Assembly: GCA_002417975.1 (NCBI GenBank)
Contig: DIDE01000074.1
Coordinates: 1 to 5,890, forward strand
Origin: Eggerthellaceae bacterium UBA5808
Lineage (GTDB): Bacteria; Actinomycetota; Coriobacteriia; Coriobacteriales; Eggerthellaceae
Length of the DNA: 5,890 bases
Direction of reading: 5' to 3'
The position numbers and the translations under genes are program-made. Numbering within the stretch: position 1 is the stretch's first letter; each line of letters starts with the position of its first letter. Of this stretch, positions 5,794 to 5,890 are shown piece by piece. The notes under the pieces were generated by a model. It was not told the DNA's origin, made no database searches, and saw only the letters and a list, made by a program, of their open reading frames with translations.

Positions 5794-5890
5794 GTAAGCT
5801 CGCGGTACCACCTTGTTTCGCAGAAGAATGTATACCTAAAGATATACAGTTCCGCGCACTTTGCGGAATACTATCATATTCCCGGCAACT
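5763..5890 (-). promoter_or_regulatory. T-box riboswitch (3' half) controlling the trp operon; cut by the window edge
   Basis: T-box leaders bind a specific uncharged tRNA in nascent mRNA and then favour an antiterminator over a terminator. The minus strand carries the T-box sequence AAGGTGGTACCGCGAGC at 5814-5798. The antiterminator can be drawn exactly: CAAGG (5815-5811), the bulge UGGUACC (5810-5804) and GCG (5803-5801) pair with CGU (5789-5787) and CCUUG (5786-5782). The last two segments lie in the terminator's 5' arm, so the two folds exclude each other. Just upstream is a stem-III-like hairpin, GUAUAUC-UUUA-GGUAUAC, at 5847-5830. Further upstream, two alternative hairpins overlap: GGAAUA/UAUUCC at 5882-5865 and UUCCGC/GCGGAA at 5868-5850. 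Stem I with the specifier codon lies beyond 5890. Trp specificity is therefore inferred from the genes controlled and was not read from the sequence. Confidence 0.93.

Noticed and set aside
5763..5890. A leader-peptide attenuator or TRAP/anti-TRAP type control
   Set aside because: No short Trp-rich leader frame and no regular array of GAG/UAG triplets was seen. The T-box sequence and antiterminator explain the region.

Overview
The whole window is one bacterial tryptophan biosynthesis operon on the minus strand. Read in the direction of transcription, it runs from the high-coordinate end: tail of a T-box riboswitch, rho-independent terminator, trpE, trpG, trpD, trpC, then a trpF-trpB fused frame that runs to the low-coordinate edge. 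trpA, if present, would lie beyond position 1. The upstream part of the T-box and the promoter lie beyond position 5890. Nothing on the plus strand looks like a real gene.

The T-box leader with a transcriptional terminator, the compact EGDCFB order and the ATGA start/stop overlaps suggest a Gram-positive lineage. A Firmicute or a moderate-GC actinobacterium of the Coriobacteriia kind would fit, but the sequence seen here does not settle which. The genetic code looks standard: all Trp codons seen are TGG, and TGA ends trpE, trpG and trpC.

Region by region. 5763-5890: T-box 3' half with stem III, T-box sequence, antiterminator and terminator. 4206-5711: trpE. 3505-4209: trpG, overlapping trpE by 4 nt and carrying an unusual polar C-terminal tail. 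3309-3504: 196-nt spacer with a short tandem repeat next to the trpD ribosome site. 2241-3308: trpD. 1453-2238: trpC. 17-1456: trpF-trpB in one frame, with a Thr/Asp-rich N-terminal extension, a TrpF barrel, a linker, and the first half of TrpB.

Together TrpE/TrpG make anthranilate from chorismate and glutamine. TrpD adds phosphoribose, TrpF isomerises, TrpC closes the indole ring, and TrpB joins indole to serine. A shortage of charged tRNA, presumably tRNA-Trp, would be sensed by the T-box and open the operon.

The main anomaly is at the low-coordinate end. The TrpB frame is interrupted by TGA in the middle of the conserved 'THY-x-xGSVxG' segment, and the same frame resumes TrpB-like sequence (MGSVMG) immediately after it. 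This could be a nonsense mutation, a contig-edge error, a split gene or recoding, and the window stops 16 nt too soon to decide. A second point is that the trpF-trpB junction holds a strong ribosome-binding site and ATG inside the fused frame, so TrpB may also be made on its own. I see no evidence of a wholly new system; the rest is a recognisable trp operon.
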